Source: Nitrosomonas sp. (GTDB lineage Bacteria > Pseudomonadota > Gammaproteobacteria > Burkholderiales > Nitrosomonadaceae). Taken from it: DNA of 45,085 nt. The stretch covers positions 1-45,085 of the forward strand of contig SSFV01000090.1 in the NCBI GenBank assembly GCA_008015565.1, read 5' to 3'. A program made the position numbers and the translations under genes. Shown here one piece after another: positions 32,919-43,009 of the stretch; within the stretch, counting starts at the first letter, position 1; each line of letters starts with the position of its first letter. The notes beneath the pieces were generated by a model, which saw only the letters and a program-made list of their open reading frames with translations, ran no database searches and was not told the DNA's origin.

Positions 32919-33716
32919 ATGGTACAGCAATTCAATAAATTACGAGTATTAATTGTAGATGATTCTATTTCTATTCGCTCTGTTTTACGCACATTCCTGG
33001 ACAAGGTGGGTTTTGATGTTGTAGGTGAATTAGGAAACGGACGAGTTTTACTGCCAGCCATAGTTAAGCTCAAGCCTCAAATTATTTGCCTTGATTATAA
33101 TTTGCCTGATAAAGACGGGCTTTCTTTACTTAAGGAAGTTCACTCCACATACCCTCAGATAGCTGTAGTCATGATTACCGGTACCAACGATGCAGGGTTA
33201 GAATCTGTTGCCGCCGAAGCCGGAACTGCTGGTTTTATTCAGAAACCATTTTCTCTGGAACAAATTGAGGCGGTATTTCACAGAGTTGCTCATGCACAGC
33301 GATTGTTGGCTGTCGCGGCACGTAAACATAATCCTTTCGAAAATAAACCTTATCGAGCCAGCGCGGTTATTGCTGACGATAGTCAGACATTACGGCGGCT
33401 TCTAGCCGCGATACTTATCCACAGCGGTATTGAAATTGTTGGTGAAGCATGTGATGGCAAGCACGCGATCGAGCTGGTATCAGAAAAAAGACCCGATATC
33501 GTTTGTCTTGATTATGAAATGCCGGTGATGGGCGGTTTTGAAGCACTCAAAATTATTCATAACCAGTATCCCGAAATAAAGGCGATTATGGTTACTGCCA
33601 TTGCCAATCGAGAAACATTCGAACGTGTAACAAGTCTGGGAATTAGGGGATATATTATTAAACCATATCATCCAGACAAAGTAACTCAAACCATTTTACA
33701 CATACTTGCAAATTGA
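32919..33716 (+). CDS. Tandem double-receiver response regulator without output domain
   Basis: Two REC domains: LIVDDSISIRSVL...ICLDYNLPDKDG...MITGTND...IQKPF and VIADDSQTLRRLL...VCLDYEMPVMGG...MVTAIAN...IIKPY. Confidence 0.92.
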   Translation: MVQQFNKLRVLIVDDSISIRSVLRTFLDKVGFDVVGELGNGRVLLPAIVKLKPQIICLDYNLPDKDGLSLLKEVHSTYPQIAVVMITGTNDAGLESVAAEAGTAGFIQKPFSLEQIEAVFHRVAHAQRLLAVAARKHNPFENKPYRASAVIADDSQTLRRLLAAILIHSGIEIVGEACDGKHAIELVSEKRPDIVCLDYEMPVMGGFEALKIIHNQYPEIKAIMVTAIANRETFERVTSLGIRGYIIKPYHPDKVTQTILHILAN

Positions 33717-33799
33717 ATGCCTTATAGCGGCAATTTACTAGCACAAGATTTCTGAAGCGCTGTTGCCAAATATTGAGATGATTCGGGGAACTGGTGTGC

Positions 33800-34327
33800 T
33801 TAAGAAGGGTTGTTGAAACGGTGAAGTACCGGATAGATGTGTTCATGCCAAATTTTGCGTTTATCGTTAATAGATAAGCGAGCGTTTGCTGGGCTGGTGG
33901 AGGGCAGACGCAAAAATTGTATGGCATTAAGATTGCAGATAGGCAGTACGTGGCGTGTAAAGTAACGCTCTGCTGTGCCGCCGTTGAAAAATACATGACT
34001 AATGTTTTTATGGCTGGAGAACAGTGACGCGAAATCATTGATAATATAATTGCCGGAACTAATCTGAGTATCCAAACTGCCGGTACGTTCGCACGATTTG
34101 AATACATCCCAGAGCGCGAGATGCGAAGAATGTAAAGCGGTTATTTTCTCCTGGTAAGAGGCATCGGTTTGAATAAGTAGTAATGGCGCTATGATTGGCC
34201 AGAATGCATTGCGTTGATGCGCATAATATTGATTGGCTGCAAGTGATGCCTCACCAGGCATGCTGCCGAGAATCAGGATTTTTGCGTGATCGCCGGCAAT
34301 AGGAGCAAAACTATGGATGATCGCCAT
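33800..34327 (-). CDS. DNA-deoxyinosine/mismatch uracil-DNA glycosylase family protein
   Basis: MAIIHSFAPIAGDHAKILILGSMPGEASLAANQYYAHQRNAFWPII ... HVLPICNLNAIQFLRLPSTSPANA. Confidence 0.88.
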   Translation of the reverse strand: MAIIHSFAPIAGDHAKILILGSMPGEASLAANQYYAHQRNAFWPIIAPLLLIQTDASYQEKITALHSSHLALWDVFKSCERTGSLDTQISSGNYIINDFASLFSSHKNISHVFFNGGTAERYFTRHVLPICNLNAIQFLRLPSTSPANARLSINDKRKIWHEHIYPVLHRFNNPS

Positions 34328-34348
34328 ACTATCCAAACAAGAATAAAA

Positions 34349-35083
34349 TCAACTTATCTTATCAACATAATAATTCCGGATCACAGTACTGTGTTGATCT
34401 AGTTCGTAGACCACAGGCCGGCCGGTAGCCAGTCTGCATTTCATTGCTTGCCTAGGAGTAAGGTTATTTAATAGCATCATCAGTACACGTAAGGTATTGC
34501 GATGAGAAACAATCAAAATACGCTTCCCTTTCCGGATTTCCGGCTGAATCGCTTCTTCCCAATAAGGCTTAACGCGCATCAGTGTTTGCTGAATACTTTC
34601 TCCCGCTGGCAATTCATTTTTATCGATGCTGGCATAATTCAATTGATTTCCCGGAAAACGCGGGTCGGCGGGATCGAGGTATGGCGGCGTAGCGTCAAAT
34701 TTGATTTGACACCCTAAAATAGGCCAGATGCCGAATCTTTTGATGGCTGGCCAACGTTCCATTCCCTCCAGTGCACCGTAATGGCGTTCATTTAACCGCC
34801 AATGTGTAATGATAGGAACATCCAAGCGCATGGCAGACAATACAAGGTGTGCAGTGGTAGCCGCCCGTTGTAACGAAGAAGAAAAACATAGATCGAACGT
34901 GATACCGGCTTGTTTTAGCAAATAGGCAGCTTGCTTGGCTTCTTCCTCACCTTTTGGACTTAATGGTACGTCGCTCCAGCCGGTAAATTTTTTGTCGCGA
35001 TTCCAAATACTTTGTCCGTGGCGCAGCAAAACGAGCTTCGTGATTTGCAGTTGCGGATGCGCCGAGGCTGGAATGGCTCTTAG
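34349..35083 (-). CDS. gpmA: 2,3-bisphosphoglycerate-dependent phosphoglycerate mutase
   Basis: LVLLRHGQSIWNRDKKFTGWSDVPLSPKGEEEA; RHYGALEG-like RLNERHYGALEGMERW; SHRNTLRVLMMLL. Confidence 0.9.
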   Translation of the reverse strand, partial: LRAIPASAHPQLQITKLVLLRHGQSIWNRDKKFTGWSDVPLSPKGEEEAKQAAYLLKQAGITFDLCFSSSLQRAATTAHLVLSAMRLDVPIITHWRLNERHYGALEGMERWPAIKRFGIWPILGCQIKFDATPPYLDPADPRFPGNQLNYASIDKNELPAGESIQQTLMRVKPYWEEAIQPEIRKGKRILIVSHRNTLRVLMMLLNNLTPRQAMKCRLATGRPVVYELDQHSTVIRNYYVDKIS

Positions 35084-35085
35084 CA

Positions 35086-36159
35086 TCAACGATTGCCAGG
35101 CTGCTGCGGATTCCTGGATGCTTGCGAGGATTCCTGCCAGATTTGTTTCAAGGCAGGCCACAAGCCGCTTCGCAACGTTTTGATATACTGAGAATTGTCG
35201 ATCAAGCCTTTTACCAGGCGGCGCTGCGCTCTACCTAGATTGTGATACGGCATGCTCATGAAAAGATGATGTGTTGCATGATAGCGTAATCCAACCGGCG
35301 CCCATAACGGCGTAATCAAGAAATTGCCGGGTATATTGATAGAATCGAGATATTGCTCAGCCAATGTCATTTTATGATTGCCGGGATTGCGATAGGCATG
35401 GGCTGCCAATGTGCGTAATGAATTGAGTGTAAAAACGGTTACTGCGGTCAAGTACCACAATACCAGCAACGAATAGGGAAATACATCGACTGCCACTAAC
35501 CCAATAACGCTCATACCGAACAAGCATGCGGCCATTTCTTGCTGGCGCCAATTCAGATCGTTGCGAATGGCATCCTCGGCACGCCGGTAAGCCGGATCGA
35601 TTGTCAGTGATGAAGCGCGTTCCCACACTAGCTTGCGCAGTGGCGGAATCAAGTACGACAACGGTGTCAACAGAACGAATCGCACTACGAGAAAGATGGG
35701 TATCAGCCATGACAACAACACGTAAACGATTATTTCAGCGGGTCTACGCGTTGCAAATGGAAGATATTCGCCGTCGGCGCTGGTGCCATATACATCCGGT
35801 TTGTGGTGGTCGTTGTGTACGCCATCATAGGTAAACGACGGAATCATAAATGGAATCCCGCAGATGATATTCCATACCAAACGAAAGTTTTTGAACGTGC
35901 CTTTCTTTAAGTGCGCCAGTTCGTGTACGAAAATCGCCGAGCGGTACAATGCCAGCACTGCAACGATAAATCCACCCAATTGCCATAGCGAGAACAATGG
36001 AGAAAATAGTGCTGTAAAAAAAGCTGCCCAACCCAATGTAATATGAAAAGTAAAATCTATCCAATAAATCCACGGATTGGGGGTCATCAAGTCGCGTACC
36101 AAATGATGCGCTTCGCGTAACGGAAATTCTTTGACGTAAATCTCTTTTTGTTCAATCAT
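35086..36159 (-). CDS. Fatty acid desaturase family protein
   Basis: His boxes HELAHLKKG, HNDHHK, HATHH; multiple TM segments. Confidence 0.92.
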   Translation of the reverse strand: MIEQKEIYVKEFPLREAHHLVRDLMTPNPWIYWIDFTFHITLGWAAFFTALFSPLFSLWQLGGFIVAVLALYRSAIFVHELAHLKKGTFKNFRLVWNIICGIPFMIPSFTYDGVHNDHHKPDVYGTSADGEYLPFATRRPAEIIVYVLLSWLIPIFLVVRFVLLTPLSYLIPPLRKLVWERASSLTIDPAYRRAEDAIRNDLNWRQQEMAACLFGMSVIGLVAVDVFPYSLLVLWYLTAVTVFTLNSLRTLAAHAYRNPGNHKMTLAEQYLDSINIPGNFLITPLWAPVGLRYHATHHLFMSMPYHNLGRAQRRLVKGLIDNSQYIKTLRSGLWPALKQIWQESSQASRNPQQPGNR

Positions 36160-36170
36160 ACGGCGTCTCG

Positions 36171-36638
36171 CTAAGCTTTGGATTTAGGCCAACAAGATTG
36201 GATATGTTTCATAATCAACAGATTAACGGCAACATCGGTTTTGTTGACTTGCCCTAAATTCGGCATTGCCGGCCAGCCAGTATCGGTAAATTCTTGATTT
36301 GCAAACTGTGTGGGCTGGGCATATCGCGGAATTACGTGAAAATGCACATCCGGATCGACCATCATCAGCATCAAGTAATTGATTTTGTCATAGTGAAACG
36401 CCTGCGCCAACGCCACTTCGATATGCTGGGTGACTTCATGCAATTCTGTAAAACTTGCCGGACTCAATCCGGAAAAAGCTTGTGCAGGCTCATGAGCGGC
36501 CAAAACCAGTGCACCGAGGGTCGCCTGAGCCGGACGTAATAACACGGACCAGTAGCGGTAGCGCCGGATGATGGTTTGCGGTGCGCCGAATTTGCGCATC
36601 GTGGCATTGAAATCTGCGGGTGTCGAATGCATGGTCAT
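36171..36638 (-). CDS. HIT-like family protein
   Basis: GALVLAAHEPAQAFSGLSPASFTELHE ... DVHFHVIPRY. Confidence 0.85.
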   Translation of the reverse strand: MTMHSTPADFNATMRKFGAPQTIIRRYRYWSVLLRPAQATLGALVLAAHEPAQAFSGLSPASFTELHEVTQHIEVALAQAFHYDKINYLMLMMVDPDVHFHVIPRYAQPTQFANQEFTDTGWPAMPNLGQVNKTDVAVNLLIMKHIQSCWPKSKA

Positions 36639-36644
36639 AGCCGG

Positions 36645-37406
36645 TTATTCGCTAAAAATAATTCCGGCGCGCGCCAAATCTTCAATGAAATCAATTTCGC
36701 ACCACCGCAATCCTTTAATCGAGCAGGATTTAACCAAATGTTGTTTTGCCAGATTATCGACAATTGATAAATACCACGATTTCAATTCAGCCGGATGACG
36801 AAGCGCCAATTCCACCGCGTGCCGGAAAAGGTATGCGCCTTGTGAGCGAAAGTATATCAAACCGATCGATTCGGCATCGACTTGGTGTGGCGGTATAATT
36901 TTGCTGACTTGCTTTACCCAGCCCTCGGTATCCAGTTGCACTTTCATATCATCCGCATCGTAATTGTCTTTAAAGTCCACACTGAGTGTAATGGGTGCAA
37001 ATTCCGAATTCAAGACTTTACTTAGGAGAGCAGACTCGACCACGGTATCACCGTTCAACAGTAGAAAATCGTCATCCATTTCCGCACGGGCTATCCAACA
37101 ACTGGCCAAATTGTCGGCGACCTCATAAAAAGGATTGAACAAGGTCTTGATAGTGGGATAACCGGCATATCGCTGTAGCAGCAGGGATTCAATCAAACCG
37201 ACCTGGAACCCGCTAATAATAGTAATATTTTCCACACCAACCGCCAATAACGCGTCGATTTGCCATGTTAATACCGGCTTTCCTGAAACCGGCAATAGGC
37301 ACTTCGGTGTGCTTTCGGTCAGCGGCAGTAGCCGACGCCCTTGCCCGGCGCTGAGTATGATGGCTTTAACAGGTTTTGTATTGTTTGTATTATTCGGCAT
37401 ATCCAT
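36645..37406 (-). CDS. Nucleotidyltransferase (phosphocholine cytidylyltransferase / LicC-like)
   Basis: AIILSAGQGRRLLPLTESTPKCLLPVSGKPVLTWQIDALL; NPFYEVADNLASCW; LLLNGDTVVE. Confidence 0.88.
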   Translation of the reverse strand: MDMPNNTNNTKPVKAIILSAGQGRRLLPLTESTPKCLLPVSGKPVLTWQIDALLAVGVENITIISGFQVGLIESLLLQRYAGYPTIKTLFNPFYEVADNLASCWIARAEMDDDFLLLNGDTVVESALLSKVLNSEFAPITLSVDFKDNYDADDMKVQLDTEGWVKQVSKIIPPHQVDAESIGLIYFRSQGAYLFRHAVELALRHPAELKSWYLSIVDNLAKQHLVKSCSIKGLRWCEIDFIEDLARAGIIFSE

Positions 37407-37422
37407 TGATTTTGGGAAGTTT

Positions 37423-38619
37423 TTAAAGGCAAAGGCTGCTCGTGCGTTTTAATTCTGTAACGATATGCTGTGTGGTGCCGAGAAAATTTTCGATTTCTCC
37501 CATCGTGTTACTGCTTCCTAAACTAACGCGCACCGCGCAGCGCGCGAGCATCGGATCCACTTGCATGGCTGCCAGCACATGACTTTGTCCGGGATTTACA
37601 CTGGAGCAGGCAGCGCCGGCAGCTACAGCAAAACCGGCTTTGTCAAGCTTTACTACCAAAGTATCGCCTTCGATATCCGGCAGTGCAAAATAACAGGTAT
37701 TGGGTATGCGAGCAGCTTGTTTGCCAAAAATGACAGCACCCATGCCAAGCAAACCAGCTTCCAAACGATCACGCAAGCGTGAGACTTGCTGCGCTGATTC
37801 TGCCAAGCGCAGAGCAGCGAGTTCGCAAGCGACACCAAAACCTACGATAGCGGGTACATTTTCGGTTCCTGAACGCAAACCATTTTCGTGGCCACCTCCA
37901 TAAATCAACGGCTTCAATAATAAGCGTTTGTCTACAATCAACGCTGCTGCGCCTTTAGGGCCATAAATCTTATGTGCGGATAACGTCATGGCATGCACTT
38001 TGAGTGTCTGAAAATTCACCGCGATTTTTCCTAAACCTTGAATCGCATCGGTATGCACGTACGCACCGTGAGCGCGCGCCATTTCAGCAATTTTCGCAAC
38101 ATCTTGTATGACACCGGTTTCATTATTGGCTAGCATGACGGAAATCAATCCCGGTTTGTGCGCATGCATGGCTGCGCTGGCAGCGGCCAAATCAACTTGA
38201 CCATGCGCGTCAGTCGCTAATTGATGCAATACCCAGGCATCGCAATTACGGCGCGATAGCGCTTGCGCTGGTTTTAAAATGCAAGGATGTTCAATGGCGC
38301 TGATGAACAGATTGCCCGGTTTCAAACTATCCGCGGCCCCGCGAATAAATAAATTGTTGGCTTCCGATCCGCCGCTGGTAAAAATCACTTGCACCGGTTG
38401 CACGCCGACCGCTTCAGCAACTTGTTTGCGCGCTTGATCAATCGCACGTCGCGCATTGATGCCATAGGTGTGACGGCTGGATGCATTGCCAAATTGCTGC
38501 TGGAAATAGGGTAGCATGGCTTCGATTACTGCGTGATCGGCGGGAGTGGTGGCATTGTGGTCGAAGTAAGCGATTTCCATGATTTCTTTGTGTATTGATT
38601 TGCAATTAAGATCGGTCAA
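37423..38619 (-). CDS. Cysteine desulfurase / class V aminotransferase (NifS/IscS-like)
   Basis: AYFDHNATTPADHAVIEAMLPYFQQQFGNASS; TLSAHKIYGPKGAAALIV; AGAACSSVNPGQSHVL. Confidence 0.94.
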   Translation of the reverse strand: MTDLNCKSIHKEIMEIAYFDHNATTPADHAVIEAMLPYFQQQFGNASSRHTYGINARRAIDQARKQVAEAVGVQPVQVIFTSGGSEANNLFIRGAADSLKPGNLFISAIEHPCILKPAQALSRRNCDAWVLHQLATDAHGQVDLAAASAAMHAHKPGLISVMLANNETGVIQDVAKIAEMARAHGAYVHTDAIQGLGKIAVNFQTLKVHAMTLSAHKIYGPKGAAALIVDKRLLLKPLIYGGGHENGLRSGTENVPAIVGFGVACELAALRLAESAQQVSRLRDRLEAGLLGMGAVIFGKQAARIPNTCYFALPDIEGDTLVVKLDKAGFAVAAGAACSSVNPGQSHVLAAMQVDPMLARCAVRVSLGSSNTMGEIENFLGTTQHIVTELKRTSSLCL

Positions 38620-38685
38620 AAGCGATTATAGGGGAATATGACGCATAATGGATCCGGCTAATCAGTTAAACATGCATGCATGACA

Positions 38686-39327
38686 TCAATATTCAACCGG
38701 TAGCGGATCCAGGCTGCGCCACAAATACCAGGTAGCAACCGAGCGCCAGGGTTGCCAGCAGCAAGCAAGCTCGTGCATCATTTTTTTATCCACCGTTTGT
38801 TTGCCGAAATAATGCTGGCTGATCGCGCGTTGCAGGCCGATATCGTCCAATGGCAGCACATCCGGGCGATGCAGATGAAAAATCAGAAACATCTCGGCGG
38901 TCCAGCGCCCGATACCTTTGATTTTTGTCAGTTGAACGATAATAGCTTGATCATCCATGTTTGACCAAACTGTGCCGCTTAAATTTCCATCTGAGAAGTG
39001 CCACGACAAATCTTGCAAGTAAACAATTTTTCTTGCGGATAGTCCGCAGCGACGCAATACATCATGATCTGTAGCTGCAATGGCATGAGGCGTGATCGCG
39101 GGTATGGTTCTGTTTATTTTTTGCCATACGCTTTCGGCGGCCCTAACGGAAATTTGTTGACCCACGATGGAACGTGCCAGCGTGGTATAAGCGCAACCGC
39201 GCGAAGTCAGCGCGATGTCCGGAAATTGCCCGATCAGCTGCTGCATCACAGGATCGCTGGCAGACAATGCCTGGCAAGCCTGTTTCCAATAAGCTGGTGC
39301 GGTCGATTCGCTAGGATGAAATTTCAT
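38686..39327 (-). CDS. DNA-3-methyladenine glycosylase II (AlkA-like, HhH-GPD)
   Basis: YTTLARSIVGQQISVRAAESVWQKI; LTKIKGIGRWTAEMFLIFHLHRPDVLPLDDIGLQ. Confidence 0.93.
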   Translation of the reverse strand: MKFHPSESTAPAYWKQACQALSASDPVMQQLIGQFPDIALTSRGCAYTTLARSIVGQQISVRAAESVWQKINRTIPAITPHAIAATDHDVLRRCGLSARKIVYLQDLSWHFSDGNLSGTVWSNMDDQAIIVQLTKIKGIGRWTAEMFLIFHLHRPDVLPLDDIGLQRAISQHYFGKQTVDKKMMHELACCWQPWRSVATWYLWRSLDPLPVEY

Positions 39328-39411
39328 TTGCCAGACACCTAATCAGCTAGAAAAAATTTTAAAAAACAATGCGATAACGGATTGTATTTTGAACAGATTT
39401 CATCATGATTG

Positions 39412-39651
39412 TCATGGCCGCAGCCTTGCATTGATTTGCCGCAATATTTTAACGCGATGACCAAAGCGTGCGAGTAGCCAATAAAGCGGATAACCGAAAT
39501 AGTGGAGAAATCCCAATATGATGATAAATCGGGTTCCCGGACCACCTGCCAAATTTCCAAGCGGTAAGATTTTGCCAACCAGCGTGATTTTTGCCAATCT
39601 TGAGATTTCAAGACCTTGCAAGTCATAATTTTTTTTCAGAATTTTTCTCAT
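39412..39651 (-). CDS. Small protein translationally coupled to the upstream HAD gene
   Basis: 79-aa ORF whose ATG overlaps the HAD stop (ATGA at 39648-39651); LLPLGNLAGGPGTRFIIILGFLHYFGYPLYWLLARFG-type hydrophobic segment. Confidence 0.6.
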   Translation of the reverse strand: MRKILKKNYDLQGLEISRLAKITLVGKILPLGNLAGGPGTRFIIILGFLHYFGYPLYWLLARFGHRVKILRQINARLRP

Positions 39652-41702
39652 TCATTGATCCTCTGCCGTATATGGTTGATAAAATAACGAATTCTCAATA
39701 ATGGATTAAATCTGAGTTGGGCTGGCGGCTGGTTCCAAAGCGAAAGAGATGCTTTACCAGTGCCAGCCACCGGTTTCTTATTACCTTGAAAATCATCGAG
39801 ATGATGGCGGTATTTGATGTTTGCCACTTCCCGGGCATGGGGAAATGCGAGTTTACTGAGAAATAGAAAGTTGATCCACGGTTTCCAATCATCAAACGAA
39901 AAATTCAATAGCGCCGCTGCCGCGGCAAATTTTCCGGCAGAATCCAGTATTCCCTGTTGCAGCGGCGCAAAATACCGGTCTTGTTCCTGCTCTGCCAACC
40001 CGCTTGCATCATCGGTGCGACGAAACTCCAGCGCGTAACCCTGTTCGGTCAATCGATATCCATTCAGTGTCGGATGGGGAGCCCGGCAAGCTTCTTCGAA
40101 AATATCCTGCGCATAATATAGTGTGCTTCCTGCCAAATCGAAACGTTGGCTATCGAACATAATTCCCCGGATGGAGTTTTTTCTGCCTTCAGGGTAGGGG
40201 ATTGCGCGGATTGCCCCAAACAGCATCCCAAAGCAATTCGGACAATCAGGCCGGTGAGCAATGGCTTCAAATAAAAAACGTTGGATGGTGCCAAGCCATC
40301 CGATGTCGACAATGGCTATATTTTCGTGGGCAAATAAGCCAGCTTCGGTGAAATAACGTTGCATGGCTTCATTCGCTGCTTTGGTTTGGCGTTTCACTTC
40401 ATCCTGGAAAGATTGGTCCAATAATAGCGCATCAAAATTTTCACTGTGCTCAGCACGGTAACCTTCATGCGCTGGGCTTAAGCAAGTATCGGCCGTTAAT
40501 CCATGGGCTGCGAGAAGCGGCAAAAATTTTTCAGCGTCAAGGCTGAAAATCCGGCAAATATCGCGGAAATCGCGATTACCTCTCGGTGTTAAAGCGATAT
40601 TAGCATTCGTTTTAGTCAAGCCTTGATGGGCGCAGGATGCACCAGCAAGCGCCATTCTGCTGACATACAGGTATTCCGTTTGCGGTAAATCCCCGGCAGG
40701 ATAAAGGGTAGCCACGGTTTTATCCCAATACTGCTTGAACATCCAACCTTCCCGCGACAGGAAAAAAATCTTGCTTATTCCTTTTTCTTGGCACAATTTG
40801 CGGATCTGCTGCAGAAATATTCCGATCAGCGGTCCGAGAAAGTTATGGCCCTCGACGTACAATTCCGAAACCGTCCGGTTTTCGCTTTCCAAAGGCGCCA
40901 TTAATTGCTGCAAAGCTCTGCCTCGTAGCAGCGGTTTGATTTCACTGTAGTGATAGTAACGTTTGACCAGAGCCTTGCGCTGATCTTCACGCGGATCATG
41001 AATGATCAAGGCATCAATGCCGGCTTCTGCTGCACGAAGTCCGTCAGCAACCGGATTGTCGCCAATATGCAGCCAAGATTGGCAGGAAATAGAAAATTTT
41101 TCTGCAATCATGGGATAGGCATTTCCGGAAGCTTTTGCCAAGAAAGTATCGGCTGAAGAAACGACTTGTTCGATGAATCCGGTCAAACCGGCTTGTTCCA
41201 GCAATTTTTGTAAGTGGGAAGAGGGTAGATAAATATCGGAAATTACAAAAATTCTTTTTCCAGTTTGTGCAAGCTCTTTCATCCACTCCACCAGTGCTTG
41301 CCTGGGAACAAGCATGGTGCTTTCCATGGCCAGTTCGTAGTCAGTGACTTGCTGTAATAGGGATTCATTAAATTTGGATTGAAAGATATTTTCAAGAAGC
41401 TCCTGCATAAACCGCGGATAACAGGCTTCATGATCGTCGAAATTTTTTGCAGTTTCCTGGCGGTGTCTTTGTTCGATAGCATCCCGCAATTGCTGAATAT
41501 TTCGCCAGCCTTTGGATATTCCTTGCTGTGCAGCGAGGTCTGAAATGTATCGCGCGACGGGCAGTTTTACTAAATCGGGATCGTGAATCCGGCGAATAAA
41601 CAACGTATCGAACAGATCGAATGAAATGACTTGCTTGTTTTTAGCCTTCTTTTTTCCGGCTTTGATCAAGGATGCCAACGAATAATAGGTTGGAAATTTC
41701 AT
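39648..41702 (-). CDS. HAD superfamily hydrolase associated with glycan biosynthesis (COG5610-like)
   Basis: VISFDLFDTLFIRRIHDPDLV; IFVISDIYLPSSHLQKLLEQAG; WLHIGDNPVADGLRAAEAGIDALII; second region KIFFLSREGWMFKQYW. Confidence 0.88.
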   Translation of the reverse strand: MKFPTYYSLASLIKAGKKKAKNKQVISFDLFDTLFIRRIHDPDLVKLPVARYISDLAAQQGISKGWRNIQQLRDAIEQRHRQETAKNFDDHEACYPRFMQELLENIFQSKFNESLLQQVTDYELAMESTMLVPRQALVEWMKELAQTGKRIFVISDIYLPSSHLQKLLEQAGLTGFIEQVVSSADTFLAKASGNAYPMIAEKFSISCQSWLHIGDNPVADGLRAAEAGIDALIIHDPREDQRKALVKRYYHYSEIKPLLRGRALQQLMAPLESENRTVSELYVEGHNFLGPLIGIFLQQIRKLCQEKGISKIFFLSREGWMFKQYWDKTVATLYPAGDLPQTEYLYVSRMALAGASCAHQGLTKTNANIALTPRGNRDFRDICRIFSLDAEKFLPLLAAHGLTADTCLSPAHEGYRAEHSENFDALLLDQSFQDEVKRQTKAANEAMQRYFTEAGLFAHENIAIVDIGWLGTIQRFLFEAIAHRPDCPNCFGMLFGAIRAIPYPEGRKNSIRGIMFDSQRFDLAGSTLYYAQDIFEEACRAPHPTLNGYRLTEQGYALEFRRTDDASGLAEQEQDRYFAPLQQGILDSAGKFAAAAALLNFSFDDWKPWINFLFLSKLAFPHAREVANIKYRHHLDDFQGNKKPVAGTGKASLSLWNQPPAQLRFNPLLRIRYFINHIRQRINE

Positions 41703-41710
41703 GGTATGAA

Positions 41711-42655
41711 TCAATTTTTACCCAAGATGTTGCCGTATTTCCTGGAAAACCAGTTTTTTAAGCTTCTGAACAATTCATTTAAAGCGGGCCGAACCCCTTG
41801 CGGTTTTGGAGGCTCGAGTGCTGTTTTCACATCATGGAGCTCATCACCCAACTCTATTAAACGCTGCGCACCGGTTATGATGTCCGTGCGATAGGCTTCA
41901 GGAATTCTCGCCATCATGTATTTCGAAATCAATGCCTGATCCTGCAATCTGCCAGTAATGGCCGCTTCGTTGAGCGTGTTGCCGGAATGAATGCGGTAAT
42001 AAAGCAGCTTGTCGCTGTGCAGGTAGTGCACGCTGTTTGGGAAAGCGAGCATCATTCTGAAGATGTAATCATAATCGTGCAAGTACCTGAGTGGACTGAA
42101 TTTACCCACAACTCGCGCGGCATGTGCGGTCATAAAAAGATTCGATGTGGTAACCATGAAATTGCCTTTGAGAAAACCGGCGTATAGATCCTGGCAGGTA
42201 AAATACCAAGTTCTGTTTTTTGAATGCCAGGTATTCCAGCCAAACTTAGGATCGGTAAATTCCGCACCATCATCGGAAATGGGGATGACATCCGTGAAAA
42301 CACACTGTGCATCGTTTTTCTCAACAAAATTCACCAAGCGTTCAAGACGGTCAAGCGTATAAACGTCATCGGAATTGAGAATGGCGATGTATTGCCCTTT
42401 AGCCAGTGATAAACCTCTGTTCAACGTATTGTAGGCATCCTGATTGTGCTGATAATAATAACTGAGCCGCGGATCATTATAAGCTTTGACGATGCCGCCC
42501 GTTTTATCGGTTGAACCATCGTCCACGACAATTAATTCAAGATCCGCGAGCGTCTGCTGTAACACACTGTCGACCGCAGCCGCGATAAATCGTTCATGAT
42601 TATAAGCGGGAATGATGACGCTAATCAGCGGTTGCTTGATTTCTACCGTTGACAT
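41711..42655 (-). CDS. Glycosyltransferase family 2
   Basis: PLISVIIPAYNHERFIAAAVDSVLQQTLADLELIVVDDGSTDKTGGIVKAYNDPRL; ILNSDDVY. Confidence 0.95.
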   Translation of the reverse strand: MSTVEIKQPLISVIIPAYNHERFIAAAVDSVLQQTLADLELIVVDDGSTDKTGGIVKAYNDPRLSYYYQHNQDAYNTLNRGLSLAKGQYIAILNSDDVYTLDRLERLVNFVEKNDAQCVFTDVIPISDDGAEFTDPKFGWNTWHSKNRTWYFTCQDLYAGFLKGNFMVTTSNLFMTAHAARVVGKFSPLRYLHDYDYIFRMMLAFPNSVHYLHSDKLLYYRIHSGNTLNEAAITGRLQDQALISKYMMARIPEAYRTDIITGAQRLIELGDELHDVKTALEPPKPQGVRPALNELFRSLKNWFSRKYGNILGKN

Positions 42656-43009
42656 GTTTGCTTCACATATTTTGAATCAAAAATGAAATGATTGAGCAGG
42701 AACATCTACCGTTGCAGGCTCGAGGCATGATTCGCGGAGATTCTGAATCATTTTTAAAATAACATTATGATATTAATAGGAAAATAATTTGTTAAAAATA
42801 AATGCAAAATGATCCTTAGCAGCGGGACTGAATATACGGAATGACGTATGTTTAGTCAAACCAAAAAAAGCACGTTCTGATCAACTGCCAGTGCAATGAA
42901 CCATAAGATAGGCGTGGCGCGGCGCGGCAAATCGACTACTCCGAAGACACAGGTAAATTTCCGGTGTTGCAAACTGTCATATTCAGCGGACGTCGATACG
43001 CATATCGGA

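Noticed and set aside
42912-42932. GC-rich ggcgtggcgcggcgcggc tract
   Set aside because: Short low-complexity run without a repeat array or coding signal.
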